Shown here in pieces: positions 62,525-64,000 of a stretch of DNA of 64,000 nucleotides (positions are counted from its first letter, which is position 1; each line of letters begins with the position of its first letter). The position numbers and the translations under genes are program-made. The notes under the pieces are model-generated. The model was not told where the DNA came from. It saw nothing but the letters and a program-made list of their open reading frames with translations, and did no database searches. The DNA is from Euglena gracilis. Taxonomy: Eukaryota; Euglenida; Euglenophyceae; Euglenales. Where the stretch lies: NCBI GenBank assembly GCA_039621445.1, contig CP154957.1, forward strand, positions 8,475,071 through 8,539,070, read 5' to 3'.

Positions 62525-64000
62525 AGCTTTTATCCACCTGGACCGCATTACAAAAGAGCAAATTGGAATACTTCCTTGTGTGAAAATAATAATCAAAACA
62601 GAATAAGGTGAGAATTCCCCCTGGTGTTACTATTTGGTTCAGATATTTTTTTTAAATTTCGTGACCCGGGGGGGGGAGGGGGTGGGTGGGTGTCCCAGCC
62701 GAGCCCCCTCCCCCTGGGGTTAGGCTGAGTGAGTGCCCCTCCAGAGGCGGGGCTTCCCTATTTTTGGCGTGAAGCTCGGATTTTTTTGACCCCAAAATTG
62801 ACCCCCAAAAGTAGGTCCCCCGAGCCCCCCCCCCAGGGGGTGGGTGGGTGGTTTCGGACCTCCCCTCTCCCTGGGTCCCAGAGGGCCTTTGATGTGGTTG
62901 CCAGATGAAAGTCAGGAGGCACATCATTTTTGGAAATGCCTGCACCTTCACAGCAAACCTCGAGACAACAAATATCTGGTCGAATCAAATGGAATCAGCA
63001 TCAACGTCAGAAAAGTGTGTTGGGATTCTTCCTCTAGCGTGATTCACTCCACAGGAGTGCAGCAGGAGGAAATATTTCAATGCAAAAACACAGGATTGGG
63101 GTAAAGGAGAGGGGTGGCAAATGAGTTTTCGTCAAAATGTGGTAAACAAAATGTTTGTTCCGGGGAGTATATTTATTTCTGTTTCCCAAATGCTTCATTT
63201 GGAAGATTGTGATTTTGCAAGGATCAGATCATCTGCCCAAAAACCAAATCGAGATTATGGACTTCAAAGGTACCAAGAAACAGCATCCATAAAAAAAAAA
63301 CAGTGGTGATATGCTTTTGAAAATAATTTTTTTAGAAAAAAATCGTAATACTTCTTTTTTTGTTTATTTTGGTCTCCAATGATTTTTTGTAGTTTTTTTT
63401 TGCTCAAATTCCACCAAGTTTCATTTGCATTCCTTTTTATTCTGCAAACCAAATTATTGCCAAAGCTGCCACAGAATGGGGAACTTTGCGCATTTTCCCC
63501 ATTCCATGCTGCCTGAGGCACCTGTGAGCATTCCCAAAGGATCTTTATAGCTTTGAATAATTTGACATATTTGAAAACCTGAGTTTGAAAATTTAGCAAG
63601 AAAAATTACGAGTGTACAACCAGTTTTTTCGAAAAAAAAAATTGTTCTATCCGAGGCTTTAAGAGGTAGTGGTGAGTGAGTAGTGGTAGTCTAGTAATAG
63701 TAAGTGTAGTAGTGGTGAGTGAGTAGTGGGGAGGTAGTAATGGTGAGTGAGTGGTAAAAATGAGTAGTGGTCACTGCTCATTTTTATTGCATTTTCCCTG
63801 AAATTTCCCCCAGGGGGTTTTTTTGCATGGGCGTTAAATTGGGGAGGAGTTCAAATCATGGTTGTGAGGCCCCCTGGACTCCACAGCCTGCGCTCAGCGT
63901 ACCCTTCAGCAGTGATGTGGAGGTGCAGACAGTATTCCTGTCTTGGACATGGAGCGCTGCTGGGTCGCAATTCAACACCACTACCCCCCTCACCTCTCTC
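62525..64000. other. No supported gene to the window end
   Basis: G/C-run block at 62,660-62,880, unique AT-rich DNA, a minisatellite, then GC-richer sequence from 63,890. A plus-strand frame after TCCACAG (63,893) stays open to the end (PALSVPFSSDVEVQTVFLSW) and could be the start of an exon, but there is too little to judge. Confidence 0.35.
63660..63775 (+). repeat. GTAGTGGTGAGTGA minisatellite
   Basis: Several loosely tandem units (GAGTAGTGGTAGT, GTAGTGGTGAGTGAGTAGTG). Confidence 0.8.

Noticed and set aside
63893-64000. Exon at the window end
   Set aside because: A possible acceptor and open frame, but only 108 bp and no recognisable peptide.

Overview
This is nuclear DNA of a eukaryote, probably a unicellular alga or other protist. 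Exons are short and GC-rich, with strong G/C preference at third codon positions. Introns are long, and most splice sites are GT-AG. The rest is packed with poly-C/poly-G runs, microsatellites and small inverted-repeat elements. There is no bacterial gene density, operon structure or ribosome-binding site pattern. The species cannot be fixed from sequence alone; a glaucophyte-like alga is only a guess.

Two multi-exon genes can be supported. (1) On the minus strand, about 25,540 down to 1,387, twelve small exons encode a TOM1/TOL-like VHS-GAT protein. This family sorts ubiquitinated cargo on endosomes (ESCRT-0-like). VHS exons lie at 25.5, 23.1, 19.5, 19.0, 18.2 and 17.4 kb; a linker exon at 16.0 kb; GAT exons at 15.2, 11.1, 5.9 and 5.3 kb; and a Pro/Ala-rich tail at 1.4-1.75 kb. 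The introns are filled with mobile and simple repeats. (2) On the plus strand, about 43,812-50,458, a roughly ten-exon gene encodes a large protein. It has an N-terminal helical/coiled-coil region, a ParB/sulfiredoxin-like segment with an SGQH motif, and a conserved-looking C-terminal region with an acidic tail. One of its exons is interrupted at a TA dinucleotide by a poly-C/poly-G-capped element. Its introns and 5' region carry about 15 copies of a GCGCAATTGCGC-type palindrome. Weaker coding traces lie at 54.2-54.65 kb and 60.45-60.55 kb, both minus strand.

Everything else is repeat-rich. The most striking class is a set of about ten elements flanked by TA. They start with (A)ACCCCC, end in GGGGG(T), and carry internal copies of their own terminal word. 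One has a matching empty site in the window (58.34-58.76 kb filled, 58,998 empty), which shows precise insertion with TA duplication. A second class has CAGGG...CCCTG ends and 7-8 bp target duplications (hAT-like): two copies flank VHS exon 4, three carry AAATGCGC arrays, and one of 1.47 kb is nested in a TA element. A degraded Tc1/mariner transposase fragment lies near 31.6 kb. About 3 kb at 7.5-10.46 kb is almost wholly pentanucleotide repeat; most of these arrays, and one at 4.8 kb, obey a purine/pyrimidine rule (RYRYY). A 2-kb inverted-repeat complex with a roughly 760-bp satellite occupies 56.26-58.32 kb.
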